Source of the DNA: Calidifonticultor sp964387355
GTDB taxonomy: Bacteria > Actinomycetota > Humimicrobiia > Humimicrobiales > Humimicrobiaceae
Direction: 5' to 3'
DNA length: 32,730 nt
Assembly (NCBI GenBank): GCA_964387355.1
Contig: CAYLWJ010000079.1
Span: 1 to 32,730, forward strand
The first letter of the stretch is position 1. The number at the start of each line of letters is the position of its first letter. The position numbers were made by a program, and so were the translations under genes. Under the pieces are notes generated by a model. It had not been told where the DNA came from, did not search any database, and saw nothing but the letters and a program-made list of their open reading frames with translations. Below, one piece after another: positions 15,996 through 24,890 of the stretch.

Positions 15996-18188
15996 TTATT
16001 TTGGGTTGCTAACAGCTTTTAATTCCCTTTGAGGGTAAATAATTCTTGAATGGTATATTGAGATTAAGCCATCAATTAAACTTTGCTTTACTTTATTTAT
16101 TTCTTTTAAAGTTATATTAGCTTCATCTAGTTGTCCGTCTTTTATCTTGCTTTCAAAAATATAATTTACCATTTGTTCAATCTTTTTTGGCGTAATCGAT
16201 TCAATTGACCTAACTGCAGCCTCACATGAATCTGCAAGCATTAGTATTGCTGCCTCTTTGGTTTGAGGCTTTCTTGTTTGATATCTAAAATGGCTTTCAA
16301 CTAATCCAGCATGTCCATTAGAAGCCTTTATAGTTTCCCTGTCTTTATGTTTTTCATAAAAATAAGTCATTAATGAAGTCCCATGATGTTGAGCTATAAC
16401 ATTTATAACTCTTCTTGGCAGTTTATTTTTTATTGCATCTTCAACACCATCTCTGATGTGTGATGCAATTATGTTCTTGCTCATTGAAGGATTTAATTTA
16501 TCATGAATATTATCTACGTTGACTTGATTTTCATAAAAATACTCTGGTCTCCTTAATTTTCCCAAATCATGATACAAAGCTGCAACTTTTACTAATAATG
16601 AATCAGCACCAATTGCTTTTGCTGCATTTTCACAAAGATGTGAAACCAGTAAGCTGTGATTATAAGTGCCAGGTGCTTTAATTAACATTTCCTTTAACAG
16701 AGGCTGATCAGTATGAGAAAGCTCCAACAACCCCATTGCAGTAACAACTTTAAAAACAGATTCAATAAATGGCATCAAACCTATTGTTAAAATAGAGCAA
16801 ATAACTCCATTTACTACACCAAGCACAGTATAAAGCAAAATTCTTGTAGGTTCTCCACTAAATAAATTAATTACTAAGAAAAGAAATGCTAGTATCAGGG
16901 AGCTAATAAAACCGCTCTTCATTACATTAGAACGTTGAGATAAATTGGAAACAATATAAGTTGAAAAAATACCACCAATCATATATGCTAAAGTTAAGCT
17001 AAAATCAAGATTAGTTGCAATGCCTGCTAAAAATGAAAGGCAAATAGTTATCACTATTGCAAAATTTGCGTTAAAAACAATTGCCATAATCATTGATAAA
17101 GCCATTACTGGAAAAAGGTAATTCCACAAGTTTAAATGTATTGTTGCAAGAGTATTTAACCCTTTAATTATTGCTGTAAAAATAACTAAAAAAACTGAAA
17201 TCATTAATACTTTTCTAATATTTGAATATATTAGATTTTCAAATTTAAACAAATAAAAGCCAAGAATAAATACTATTACAGCAACTATTAACGAAATATA
17301 TAAGTATCTATTCCAATTAATACTCCTTTCAAGAAGCCCTAGCTGTTTTAGCACCATTATATCGCTCTCATCTACAATATCACCTTCTGAAACAATTGTT
17401 TGTCCTTCAAGTATACTTATCATATGTGGTGGCGTTTTTGCTCTGGCTTCCTGCTTGGCATTTGAGGTTGCCACTGGGTCAAAAACAGCAGTAGGTTTTA
17501 AGTTAGCCTCAATAATTGATACTATAAAAAACATATCTGATGGATTAACTTCTTTATTTGATTCAACTTCTTGTGGTATTTTACTTTTTACAAATTCAAG
17601 TTCTGTTGGTTTAATTTTTTCACCCATTATTTTTTTTGCAATATCTAACGTTATATCCATCAGCCTTTTGTTTTCATATACACTTAAATTTAAAGCTTTT
17701 GTAATAGTTGCTTCTGGGTAGATATTTCCTAAAAGGTTTGATAAATAAGTTATTTTTTCTTCAGATTTTTTGTCTTTTTTTAAACCAACGATTTGTGCCA
17801 AATTAAAAAAATACTTAATTTGAAATAAAACTCCCTGAGGCCCATTTAAGACACTTGAATCATAAACATATATATCCTCAACCAAAGCCTCGTTTTTATT
17901 TCTGTCTTCTTCTGTTTTTTCCTTATCTTCAAATTGGATATTTCTATTAGCTTTAATAGTTCGTGGGCTTGGTTTACCAAGTTCAATCCCAATATCAGGT
18001 GTATAATTATATGCTAAAATAAAAATAATAGCTGCAACTGTAAAAATGAAAATATACAGCCTTTGAGCTGATTTGCTTCCAAAGGAAAAATATTTCCAAA
18101 AAAACCCTTTTGGACTGCTTATTTTTTCAAAATCCCCTGTTTTAATTAATTCCTTAGTTTTTATTTTTATTTTTTTATTAGCAATCAT
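15996..18188 (-). CDS. pgpH: 7TM-HD phosphohydrolase, PgpH-type c-di-AMP phosphodiesterase
   Basis: PgpH-type proteins hydrolyse cyclic di-AMP to pApA at the membrane. The 730 residues start with a basic cytosolic tail and a membrane anchor (about 43-60). An extracytoplasmic 7TMR-HDED-like domain (about 60-285) follows, then a block of membrane helices (about 293-475), then a cytosolic HD domain. The metal ligands are visible: HSLLVSHL, HDLGKLRRPEYF (H540, D541), a later His in ASHI, and QHHG. Both the architecture and the location between phoH and ybeY agree with the family. Nucleotide specificity is known from Listeria PgpH; applying it here is inference. It starts 30 bases after phoH ends, so cotranscription is likely. 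Confidence 0.93.
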   Translation of the reverse strand: MIANKKIKIKTKELIKTGDFEKISSPKGFFWKYFSFGSKSAQRLYIFIFTVAAIIFILAYNYTPDIGIELGKPSPRTIKANRNIQFEDKEKTEEDRNKNEALVEDIYVYDSSVLNGPQGVLFQIKYFFNLAQIVGLKKDKKSEEKITYLSNLLGNIYPEATITKALNLSVYENKRLMDITLDIAKKIMGEKIKPTELEFVKSKIPQEVESNKEVNPSDMFFIVSIIEANLKPTAVFDPVATSNAKQEARAKTPPHMISILEGQTIVSEGDIVDESDIMVLKQLGLLERSINWNRYLYISLIVAVIVFILGFYLFKFENLIYSNIRKVLMISVFLVIFTAIIKGLNTLATIHLNLWNYLFPVMALSMIMAIVFNANFAIVITICLSFLAGIATNLDFSLTLAYMIGGIFSTYIVSNLSQRSNVMKSGFISSLILAFLFLVINLFSGEPTRILLYTVLGVVNGVICSILTIGLMPFIESVFKVVTAMGLLELSHTDQPLLKEMLIKAPGTYNHSLLVSHLCENAAKAIGADSLLVKVAALYHDLGKLRRPEYFYENQVNVDNIHDKLNPSMSKNIIASHIRDGVEDAIKNKLPRRVINVIAQHHGTSLMTYFYEKHKDRETIKASNGHAGLVESHFRYQTRKPQTKEAAILMLADSCEAAVRSIESITPKKIEQMVNYIFESKIKDGQLDEANITLKEINKVKQSLIDGLISIYHSRIIYPQRELKAVSNPK

Positions 18189-18218
18189 TTCTCATCTTTT
18201 ACTTTTTGTCTTTTATTT

Positions 18219-19220
18219 TTATTCTTTTAAAGTTTTCTTTGCTTCCTTGTCCTTGTTTTGATTTTCTTCATATTGTTTATAAGCATCAACTATTTTCTGA
18301 ACTAAAGAATGTCTTACAACATCTTTAGATGTTAAATAAACAAACTTTATACCTTGTATGTCTTTTAAAATTTCTCTCACCTGAATTAAACCTGATTTTC
18401 TCTCTGCTGGCAAATCAATTTGAGTTATATCACCAGTAATTACTATTTTAGAGCCAAACCCAAGCCTTGTTAAAAACATTTTCATTTGTTCCGGTGATGT
18501 ATTCTGAGCTTCATCCAAAATAATAAATGAATCATTTAACGTTCTTCCGCGCATGTATGCAAGAGGAACTACCTCTATTACACCAATATCCATATAATGC
18601 TGGAAAGTCTCTATATCAAGCATTTCATACAATGCATCATATAGAGGCCTTAAATATGGATTTATTTTATCATACATATCTCCTGGTAGAAATCCAAGCT
18701 TTTCCCCAGCCTCAACAACTGGTTTTACAAGTATTATTCTTCCTACATCATTTTTAATTAATGAACCCACTGCCATTGCAAGCGCAAGATATGTTTTACC
18801 AGTACCAGCAGGTCCAATTCCAAATATAATTGTATTGTCCCTAATTGATTCAATATAATGTTTTTGTCCCTCAGTTCTTGGCTTTATCTTTTTACCACTA
18901 TTAACAATTATGAAATCATTAAATATTTCATGCGGTTTTAAGCTTGATTTATCTTCCATAATTTTTATAGAATCACTAACTTTTTGCATATCCATTTTTT
19001 GACCAAGGTTTATTTGAAGTGTTAATTCATTTAAAAGCTTAATTACTTTCTGAACATTTTTACTTTTACCTGATATTTCGAGATCATTTCCTAGCACAAA
19101 AATATCTACATCATACTCATTTTCAATAAGCCTTATTAATTTATCCCTGTCACCAAGAAGTTCAGATATTGAGTGATTTTTTGTAAAATCAAGAGTTATT
19201 TTTTGTTTTGTTTGATACAA
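18219..19220 (-). CDS. phoH: PhoH-family ATPase (YbeZ-like)
   Basis: PhoH/YbeZ proteins are cytosolic P-loop ATPases, helicase-like in fold, that act with YbeY in RNA metabolism. The protein has an N-terminal KH-like segment, then Walker A GPAGTGKT (about 136-143), Walker B FIILDEAQNTSPEQMK, and the sensor region KIVITGDITQIDLP. A strongly charged C-terminal tail (YEENQNKDKEAKK) follows. I use TTG at 19220 as start. The alternative GTG at 19229 lies inside the sequence GAGGTGG, which is the obvious ribosome-binding site for the TTG five bases further on. With TTG the protein has 334 residues. It lies upstream of the HD gene and ybeY in the conserved order. Confidence 0.93.
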   Translation of the reverse strand: MYQTKQKITLDFTKNHSISELLGDRDKLIRLIENEYDVDIFVLGNDLEISGKSKNVQKVIKLLNELTLQINLGQKMDMQKVSDSIKIMEDKSSLKPHEIFNDFIIVNSGKKIKPRTEGQKHYIESIRDNTIIFGIGPAGTGKTYLALAMAVGSLIKNDVGRIILVKPVVEAGEKLGFLPGDMYDKINPYLRPLYDALYEMLDIETFQHYMDIGVIEVVPLAYMRGRTLNDSFIILDEAQNTSPEQMKMFLTRLGFGSKIVITGDITQIDLPAERKSGLIQVREILKDIQGIKFVYLTSKDVVRHSLVQKIVDAYKQYEENQNKDKEAKKTLKE

Positions 19221-19225
19221 ATAAA

Positions 19226-19232
19226 CCACCTC
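19226..19232 (-). promoter_or_regulatory. Shine-Dalgarno GAGGTGG that sets the phoH TTG start
   Basis: GAGGTGG reads on the minus strand five bases before TTG at 19220. It contains the in-frame GTG that an automatic caller would pick. The same arrangement recurs at dnaJ. Confidence 0.7.
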
Positions 19233-19315
19233 ATTAATTATTTTAATTACCTTTTATATTATTATGTGTTATCATTTATATAATTTTACCTTTTAATTTA
19301 AAGTTGTAAAAATTT

Positions 19316-19660
19316 TTATCCAGGAGGCCAGTTAAAATTTCTTTTGCCTAAAATATGGAAATGCAAATGATTGACACTTTGACCAGCTGATACACCTGTA
19401 TTTGTAACTACTCTAAACCCATCACTATCTAGATTTAGCTCTTTTGCAACTTTAGCAATAGTTTTCATTAAAGCACTTATTTGTATGTCATCTAATTTTT
19501 CAATCTCTGCCAATGATGACACATGTTTTCTTGGAACAACTAAAAGATGAACTGGAGCTTTAGGATTTACATCCTTGAAAACAACCACATCTGAATCTTC
19601 ATATACAATATCACTTTTTATTTCTTTATTAATTATTTTGCAAAAAATACAGTTTTCCAT
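19316..19660 (-). CDS. hinT: HIT-family nucleotide hydrolase (HinT-like)
   Basis: HinT-type proteins hydrolyse purine nucleoside phosphoramidates and aminoacyl-adenylates. The 114-residue protein has the opening CIFCKIINKEI with a possible Zn pair C4/C7, the mid motif KDVNPKAPVHLLVVPRKHV, and the histidine triad NHLHFHILG with H98, H100 and H102. It ends in WPPG, typical of the HinT branch. GAGGTG at 19670-19665 supports the ATG start. It lies between mtaB and phoH on the same strand. Confidence 0.94.
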   Translation of the reverse strand: MENCIFCKIINKEIKSDIVYEDSDVVVFKDVNPKAPVHLLVVPRKHVSSLAEIEKLDDIQISALMKTIAKVAKELNLDSDGFRVVTNTGVSAGQSVNHLHFHILGKRNFNWPPG

Positions 19661-19914
19661 TAATCACCTCACTTTTTTCTGTCAACTTTTTTTAATTTTA
19701 ACAACCTAATCAGTATTAATCAGTACTATACTATATAACCTTACTAAATTAAGTTTAAATTAAATGACCTTATAAATTAAAGCGAGTGAATTATACTCTT
19801 TATAAAAATAATTACAATATTTTACATTTAATATTTGTTATTATGTTAGTATTATATTATTAAATTAGTTATTATATCATCTTATATTATCATTATATTA
19901 TCGAAACAATAATA
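19661..19914. other. AT-rich gap between mtaB and the HIT gene
   Basis: Apart from the HIT ribosome-binding site the 254 bases show only AT-rich repeats (TTATATTATCATTATATTATC near 19881-19901). No gene, RNA or convincing terminator is visible. Confidence 0.5.
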
Positions 19915-21321
19915 TTACACACTTATACCAAATAATCCATCCCTATAAAGTTTTACTGCTAGAACCTTTATTATTTTACCTCTAATTTTACAAAAATCTC
20001 TTTCTGTTTTTAAGTTAAAATAAACTTTTATATAATTTTCTGCTGTTCCTTCTGCAAAATTTGTTTTTGAATTATAACTTTCACACACAACATCATGCAT
20101 TTTATCTAAATTGCTTTTTAAATAATTCAGCCTTATCTGTTCGCACAGTTGTTTTAAAATAAAGCTTCTTTTATTTTTTATATCTTCATCAATCTGGTTG
20201 TTCATATCCTTTGCAGAAGTATAGGGTCTTGCAGAATATTTAAAAATATGTACTTTTGAAAATTGTAATTCCTTTACAATAGATAAGGTTTCTAAAAAAT
20301 CCTGTTCAGTTTCTCCAGGAAATCCAACAATTACATCTGTTGTAAAAGCAATGTCAGGTATAGTTAAATAAATTTTATTTAATTTATCTTTAAAATAACT
20401 GCTTGAGTAACTCCTATTCATTGTAAGTAAAACTTTATCGCTTCCACTTTGCAGTGGAATATGCAAATGCTTTGCTATTCGATTAGGATTGTTTTTAATT
20501 AAATTTATTAAACAATGTTCAATTTCATTTACTTCTATTGAGCTAAGCCTAATCCTTTTTATTTTAGTATTTTCAATAATATTCTCTAATAAAATAGGCA
20601 GAGTAATTTTTATATTTTCTTTTTCTTTAAAGTCAACGCCATATTTACCTATATGAATTCCAGTTAAAACAATTTCTTCAAAACCGTAGCTTTCATAAAA
20701 TTTTATTTGTTTAATTATATTTTCAACACTTTCACTCTTATATCTTCCTCTAACCATAGGAACAATACAATAGCTGCATTTATTTTCACAGCCATCCTGG
20801 ATTTTAATTAAAGGTCTACTGCGGTTAAAAAATAAATTGTCTAAAAATAATTTATGAATATTTTTATGGTTATTATCAGCGTAATAATTATCAGAATTAT
20901 AAAAATTATAATAATTATAATAATGATGATAATTATGATTATAATAACTGGAAGTTTTAGATTCACTAAATTTATTGCTTCTATAATTTAAAATGAAGTT
21001 TATGATTTTTTCCTTGTCTTTATTATTAAATACATAATCAGCTCCAATTTCTTTTAATATTTTACTATTTAAAATTACAGCGCAACCAGTTGCAATTATT
21101 ATTGAATCCGGGCTAATTCTTTTTGTTCTTTTTATAATTTGTCTAGCCTTTTTATCTGCAGCAGATGTTACCGTACAAGTATTTACAATAATAAAGGCAG
21201 GTTTTCTCTCTAAATTTACAAAATTAAAACCATTAATAATTAAATTATTTCTTATGTTTTCAGATTCACTTTGATTAGTTTTGCAACCAAGAGTGTGAAT
21301 ATAAAATGTTTTATCCAGCAT
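19915..21321 (-). CDS. mtaB: tRNA t6A37 C2-methylthiotransferase MtaB
   Basis: MtaB is a radical SAM enzyme with two Fe-S clusters that converts t6A37 of tRNA to ms2t6A, stabilising decoding of ANN codons. The N-terminal UPF0004 domain has LGCKTNQSESE and VNTCTVTSAADKKARQ, with cluster cysteines C12 and C48 by position. The radical SAM motif is C178-x3-C182-x2-C185 (CENKCSYC), followed by PLQSGSDKVLLTMNR and a C-terminal TRAM-like region. Between the two domains, about residues 122-152 form a Tyr/Asn/His-rich low-complexity insert encoded by an AATTAT-type repeat. This raises the length to 468 against the usual 430 or so. It is 27 bases from rsmE and probably cotranscribed. No Shine-Dalgarno sequence is evident. 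Confidence 0.94.
   Translation of the reverse strand: MLDKTFYIHTLGCKTNQSESENIRNNLIINGFNFVNLERKPAFIIVNTCTVTSAADKKARQIIKRTKRISPDSIIIATGCAVILNSKILKEIGADYVFNNKDKEKIINFILNYRSNKFSESKTSSYYNHNYHHYYNYYNFYNSDNYYADNNHKNIHKLFLDNLFFNRSRPLIKIQDGCENKCSYCIVPMVRGRYKSESVENIIKQIKFYESYGFEEIVLTGIHIGKYGVDFKEKENIKITLPILLENIIENTKIKRIRLSSIEVNEIEHCLINLIKNNPNRIAKHLHIPLQSGSDKVLLTMNRSYSSSYFKDKLNKIYLTIPDIAFTTDVIVGFPGETEQDFLETLSIVKELQFSKVHIFKYSARPYTSAKDMNNQIDEDIKNKRSFILKQLCEQIRLNYLKSNLDKMHDVVCESYNSKTNFAEGTAENYIKVYFNLKTERDFCKIRGKIIKVLAVKLYRDGLFGISV
20868..20947. repeat. AATTATAATA-type microsatellite inside mtaB
   Basis: About 80 bases of degenerate ATTATAATA, AATTATG and TTATTATC words, in frame, encode a Tyr/Asn/His-rich run. 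The surrounding mtaB sequence is of ordinary complexity. Confidence 0.75.
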
Positions 21322-21348
21322 TTAAAAAAATTTTTACTTCAAATAAAT

Positions 21349-22128
21349 TTATACAAATTTATACAAATTATAATACTGCATTAAAAAATCAAAAATAGAT
21401 AAAAAATATATGGATGCAGTCTCAGCTCTTAATATATTTTGCCCAAAATTAAGCAATATTGCTTTACCTGAATTTAAAAATTGAATTTCATCATTATCAA
21501 AACCGCCTTCAGGACCAACCAAGTATGCAACTTTTTTTAAATTTAAAAAATTTTCCTTTAAAAATATTTTAGAAAATTCACTAAATCCATAAAGATGTTT
21601 TAAATTTAAATTCCTTTCGTATAATATAAAAAATTTGTCATAATTATCAAATCTTATATCAATTAAGTTTATAGGTTTTTCAACAACACATACAAAATCT
21701 CTTTTAGATTGCATACAAGCACTTAGTGAAATACTTTGCCAGCGGTTTATTTTAGAATCAGTTTTTTTTTCATTTATTTGACCAACTACTCTTTTTGAAA
21801 CTACTGGAACTATACTATCAAGACCAATTTCTGCAGTTTTTTGTAATACAAGCTCCATTGCTTCTTTTTTCAAAATGCTTTGAAACAAAATAATTTGTGG
21901 AATTCTTTTTTTTATCTTCTTTTTTTCTTCAATTTTTATTTTTGCAAAATTATTATTTTTTTCACATATTTTTCCAACATATCTATAAGCCTCATTATCT
22001 GAAAACTCTACAGTGTCACCTATCCTAGCTCTTAGTACTTTTACTAAATGTTTAAAATTTTCAGACTCTATAACAGCAAAACCATTATTTATATTGTTTT
22101 TATTAATAAAAAAGTAAGGTATAGTCAT
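21349..22128 (-). CDS. rsmE: 16S rRNA (uracil1498-N3)-methyltransferase RsmE
   Basis: RsmE is a SPOUT-family methyltransferase that makes m3U1498 in 16S rRNA with S-adenosylmethionine. The 259 residues start with a PUA-like domain (HLVKVLRARIGDTVEFSD). The C-terminal trefoil knot has LVGPEGGFDNDEI and LLNFGQNILRAETASI, which are diagnostic. It lies between dnaJ and mtaB, the order hrcA-dnaJ-rsmE-mtaB being shared with many Gram-positive genomes. The ATG is preceded by no clear ribosome-binding site. Confidence 0.95.
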   Translation of the reverse strand: MTIPYFFINKNNINNGFAVIESENFKHLVKVLRARIGDTVEFSDNEAYRYVGKICEKNNNFAKIKIEEKKKIKKRIPQIILFQSILKKEAMELVLQKTAEIGLDSIVPVVSKRVVGQINEKKTDSKINRWQSISLSACMQSKRDFVCVVEKPINLIDIRFDNYDKFFILYERNLNLKHLYGFSEFSKIFLKENFLNLKKVAYLVGPEGGFDNDEIQFLNSGKAILLNFGQNILRAETASIYFLSIFDFLMQYYNLYKFV

Positions 22129-22230
22129 GAGCAGCTAAGATATTAAGATATAATTACAATGTTAATATAATGTAAAAAAGTTATAATAATAAATAAAAAA
22201 GTTATAATAATAAATATTTTTTCAATTTAT

Positions 22231-23373
22231 CTAATTTTTAAAAACTTTCTTGAAGTTTGAAAAAAAACTATTTTTACCATCACCAACAAATTCATTCCTA
22301 AGCTCTGCATACTTTTTTAACAATTCAATTTCCTGGCTGCTTAAATCATCAGGTATTTTAACATTTATAAAAACTATATGATCACCTCTTCTGCCACCAC
22401 CAAGTGGTATAATACCTTTTGATTTTAAAGTAATTTTAGAACCAGGCTGTATACCAGGCTTTATAAAAAGTTCTTCTATACCATCTAAAGTTTCTATATC
22501 GACTTTTGTTCCTAAAGCAGCCTGAGCAAAAGAAATTTCTACAATTGAAATTACATTATCCCCATCTCTTTTTAGTCCTGGATGAGGCTTAACCTTTACC
22601 GTAAGTATTAAATCACCTGGTATTGATGATGCACCAAGAGAATTTCCTTGTCCGCTAATTCTAAGCTTATCATTATTATTTATACCGGCTGGTATATCAA
22701 CTGAAATCTTTTTCTTTGTTTTAATATAACCTTTACCCTTACATTTATAACAAGGGTCGCTAATTATCGTGCCGGTTCCACTACAGTTTTGGCAAGTTGT
22801 GGTAGTTATTAAGCTTCCTAAAAAAGTGCTTCTGCTAATTCTCACCTTGCCTGAACCACCGCAAACACTACAAGTTAATATTCCTTTTTCAGACTTAGTT
22901 TTTTTGCCGTTACATTCATCGCATATCACATCAACAAAATATTCAACTTCTTTTTTTACACCAAATGCAGATTCTTTAAAATCAATAGTTGTTTCAGCAT
23001 ATGCATCTGAACCTTTATACACTTTTTGTGTTCTTGACTGCCTTGAAGAAAATGTTGTTCCAAAAGTATCACCAAAAAACATATTAAAAATATCACTAAA
23101 ACCAAATTCTGAAAAAACGCTATCAAAATTTAAGCCGTCAAATAAATTACCACTGAAGCCGTACATATCATATTGTCGTCTTTTTTCTTCATTACTTAAA
23201 ACAGCATAAGCCTCAGATATTTCCTTAAATTTCTCTTCAGCCTCAGGGTCACCATTGTTAACATCTGGATGATACTGTCTTGCAAGTCTTCTATAAGCTT
23301 GTTTAATATCATTTATTGTACAATCTCTTGATAATCCTAAAACCTCATAATAATCTCTTTTATGCTGCGCCAA
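22231..23373 (-). CDS. dnaJ: Chaperone DnaJ
   Basis: DnaJ delivers unfolded substrates to DnaK and stimulates its ATPase. With TTG at 23373 as start the protein begins MAQHKRDYYEVLGLS, the classic opening. The GTG at 23382 is part of the GAGGTGG ribosome-binding site and is rejected. The J domain has the HPD motif (YHPDVNNGD). A Phe-rich G/F-like linker follows, then four zinc-binding CxxC repeats: CDECNGKK, CSVCGGSG, CQNCSGTG and CYKCKGKG. The first lacks its second glycine. The C-terminal substrate-binding domains are complete. At 381 residues it is a full type I DnaJ. It sits 211-220 bases after hrcA with no grpE or dnaK between them. Confidence 0.96.
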   Translation of the reverse strand: MAQHKRDYYEVLGLSRDCTINDIKQAYRRLARQYHPDVNNGDPEAEEKFKEISEAYAVLSNEEKRRQYDMYGFSGNLFDGLNFDSVFSEFGFSDIFNMFFGDTFGTTFSSRQSRTQKVYKGSDAYAETTIDFKESAFGVKKEVEYFVDVICDECNGKKTKSEKGILTCSVCGGSGKVRISRSTFLGSLITTTTCQNCSGTGTIISDPCYKCKGKGYIKTKKKISVDIPAGINNNDKLRISGQGNSLGASSIPGDLILTVKVKPHPGLKRDGDNVISIVEISFAQAALGTKVDIETLDGIEELFIKPGIQPGSKITLKSKGIIPLGGGRRGDHIVFINVKIPDDLSSQEIELLKKYAELRNEFVGDGKNSFFSNFKKVFKN

Positions 23374-23378
23374 AAAAA

Positions 23379-23385
23379 CCACCTC
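23379..23385 (-). promoter_or_regulatory. Shine-Dalgarno GAGGTGG that sets the dnaJ TTG start
   Basis: GAGGTGG on the minus strand stands five bases before TTG at 23373. The resulting N-terminus matches DnaJ proteins, which confirms the choice. Confidence 0.8.
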
Positions 23386-23551
23386 TTAAAAGGAATAAAA
23401 TTAAAAACACAAAGACAAAGAAATACTATACTTATTTTTTAAAATAAATCAATAATTAAAAAACAACATATTATTTAAAAACACCTGGTATTTGAAATTA
23501 CCTTGAAAACTAAAAAGCACTTTAAATTTAAAAGTAATTATACCAATTATA

Positions 23552-23592
23552 CAATTATGTTAATTATGTTAATTATGTTAATGTATTAATGT
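23552..23592. repeat. 9-bp TTAATTATG repeat next to the hrcA stop
   Basis: ATTATGTTA-type units occur about three times, followed by two GTATTAAT units, ending at the hrcA stop codon. This is short non-coding slippage-type sequence. Confidence 0.65.
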
Positions 23593-23593
23593 A

Positions 23594-24664
23594 TTAATGA
23601 AAATTTTGACTAAAAATTTCATCAAAATTTTGTTTAAAAGCAATTACTATATTTACAACTTTAAAGTAATCCATTCTTTTTGGACCTAAAATACCTATTG
23701 TTCCAGTTGATTGGTCATAAATTTTATATTTTGAAGCTACTAAACTTAAATCGCTTGTTTCTTCTTCAAAAATTTCAGAACCTATTTTTATTATTAATTC
23801 ATCGCCATCTACTAAATTAAGCAGCATGTTTACAAGCATATATTCATTTTCAAGTAACTTTAAAACATTATGTACTTTTTTAATGTCAAAGAAATCAGGT
23901 TGATTTAAAATAGAAGAAGTTCCGTGTATATAGACTCTATTATACACAAGAGTATCGTTAATTATCTTTTTTATTGTATCAATAACCTTCTTAATAAGTG
24001 GGACAAGATAAGAATCACTTTGAGAAATCTTCAGTTTAGAGTATTCAACTTCAGATAAGTTTTTATTTCTTAAATTTGCATTTAAAATATTTGCTGCGCT
24101 TTGATATTCAAGGTTGTTATATAAACCCTCAACTGAAAAATTTCTTTTAAAGACTCTACCGGTATCTGTAATTAAAACAAGTAGCACCTGACCTTTATTT
24201 AATTCAATAAGTTCCACATGCCTAAATTTACTATTATATATTTCAGGCGCAACAATCATAGAAAGATAATTCGTCATTTTAGCTAAATGTTCTGATGATT
24301 TTTTTAATATTATTTCAAAGTCCATATCTTTAGTTATATCTTTAGCTATTTCGCTGGTAATGCTTGCTTTGGAAGCAGCTATTGCCTGTTCAATAGAACT
24401 GCTTTTATTTTCAATACTTTTCCTTATATAATTATCTACAAAAAACCTATAGCCTTTATCAGATGGTATCCTGCCAGCAGAAGTATGAGGGTGGTATAAG
24501 TACCCTAAATTCTCAAGCTCTGCCATTTCTTTTCTAATTGTCGCCGGACTAAGCCCTAAATTAGTATTATCTACAATGTTTTGTGAAGATACCGGCTCAG
24601 CAGTATTAATAAATTTTAATATAACTTCTCTTAAAATTTCTTTTTTTCTTTCAGTTAAACCCAT
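23594..24664 (-). CDS. hrcA: Heat-inducible transcription repressor HrcA
   Basis: HrcA represses class I heat-shock genes by binding the CIRCE operator, with GroEL assisting its folding. The protein begins MGLTERKKEILREVILKFI. A winged-helix DNA-binding domain with SPATIRKEMAELENLGYLYHPHTSAGRIPSDKGYR follows, then the GAF-like dimerisation region and a C-terminal IGPKRMDYFKVV segment, all typical. The start is the ATG at 24664, with AAGGTG six bases upstream; an ATG at 24706 gives a hydrophobic extension foreign to the family. Length is then 356. It heads the minus-strand array. No CIRCE-like inverted repeat is visible upstream of hrcA or dnaJ. Confidence 0.95.
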   Translation of the reverse strand: MGLTERKKEILREVILKFINTAEPVSSQNIVDNTNLGLSPATIRKEMAELENLGYLYHPHTSAGRIPSDKGYRFFVDNYIRKSIENKSSSIEQAIAASKASITSEIAKDITKDMDFEIILKKSSEHLAKMTNYLSMIVAPEIYNSKFRHVELIELNKGQVLLVLITDTGRVFKRNFSVEGLYNNLEYQSAANILNANLRNKNLSEVEYSKLKISQSDSYLVPLIKKVIDTIKKIINDTLVYNRVYIHGTSSILNQPDFFDIKKVHNVLKLLENEYMLVNMLLNLVDGDELIIKIGSEIFEEETSDLSLVASKYKIYDQSTGTIGILGPKRMDYFKVVNIVIAFKQNFDEIFSQNFH

Positions 24665-24890
24665 TAAAATCACCTTAAAATAAAATAACCTAAAAATCAG
24701 GATCAATATATTATTAAATTAATTACAATTAAAACCCTTGTAAAAAATATATCTAATATTATAATATATTCGTATAATTAAATATATTAGTTTATTTTTA
24801 GTTATAGTAAGTAAAATTAACGATTATATAATGATAAATGATTGTTATATAATTATTATAGTTAAAACTCTTTGAAAATTAAATATAGGC
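24665..24890. other. Divergent promoter region between hrcA and the thiamine operon
   Basis: Both transcription units must start here. A TATAAT hexamer at 24848-24853 could serve as the -10 of the thiamine leader, but no matching -35 is clear and AT-rich sequence gives many chance hits. No GAGTGC/GCACTC operator halves are present. Confidence 0.45.
24671..24676 (-). promoter_or_regulatory. Shine-Dalgarno AAGGTG that sets the hrcA start
   Basis: AAGGTG lies six bases before the ATG at 24664, and no such site precedes the upstream ATG at 24706. This fixes the N-terminus at MGLTERKK. Confidence 0.75.

Noticed and set aside
22769..23209. Plus-strand open frame of 146 codons
   Set aside because: It is antisense to the conserved zinc and J-domain part of dnaJ, with no start signal.
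24665..24706. ATG at 24706 as hrcA start
   Set aside because: The 14 extra residues are hydrophobic and unlike HrcA, while the ATG at 24664 has AAGGTG at the right distance.
24665..24890. CIRCE operator expected upstream of hrcA
   Set aside because: No TTAGCACTC/GAGTGCTAA pair, even a degraded one, was found on either strand.
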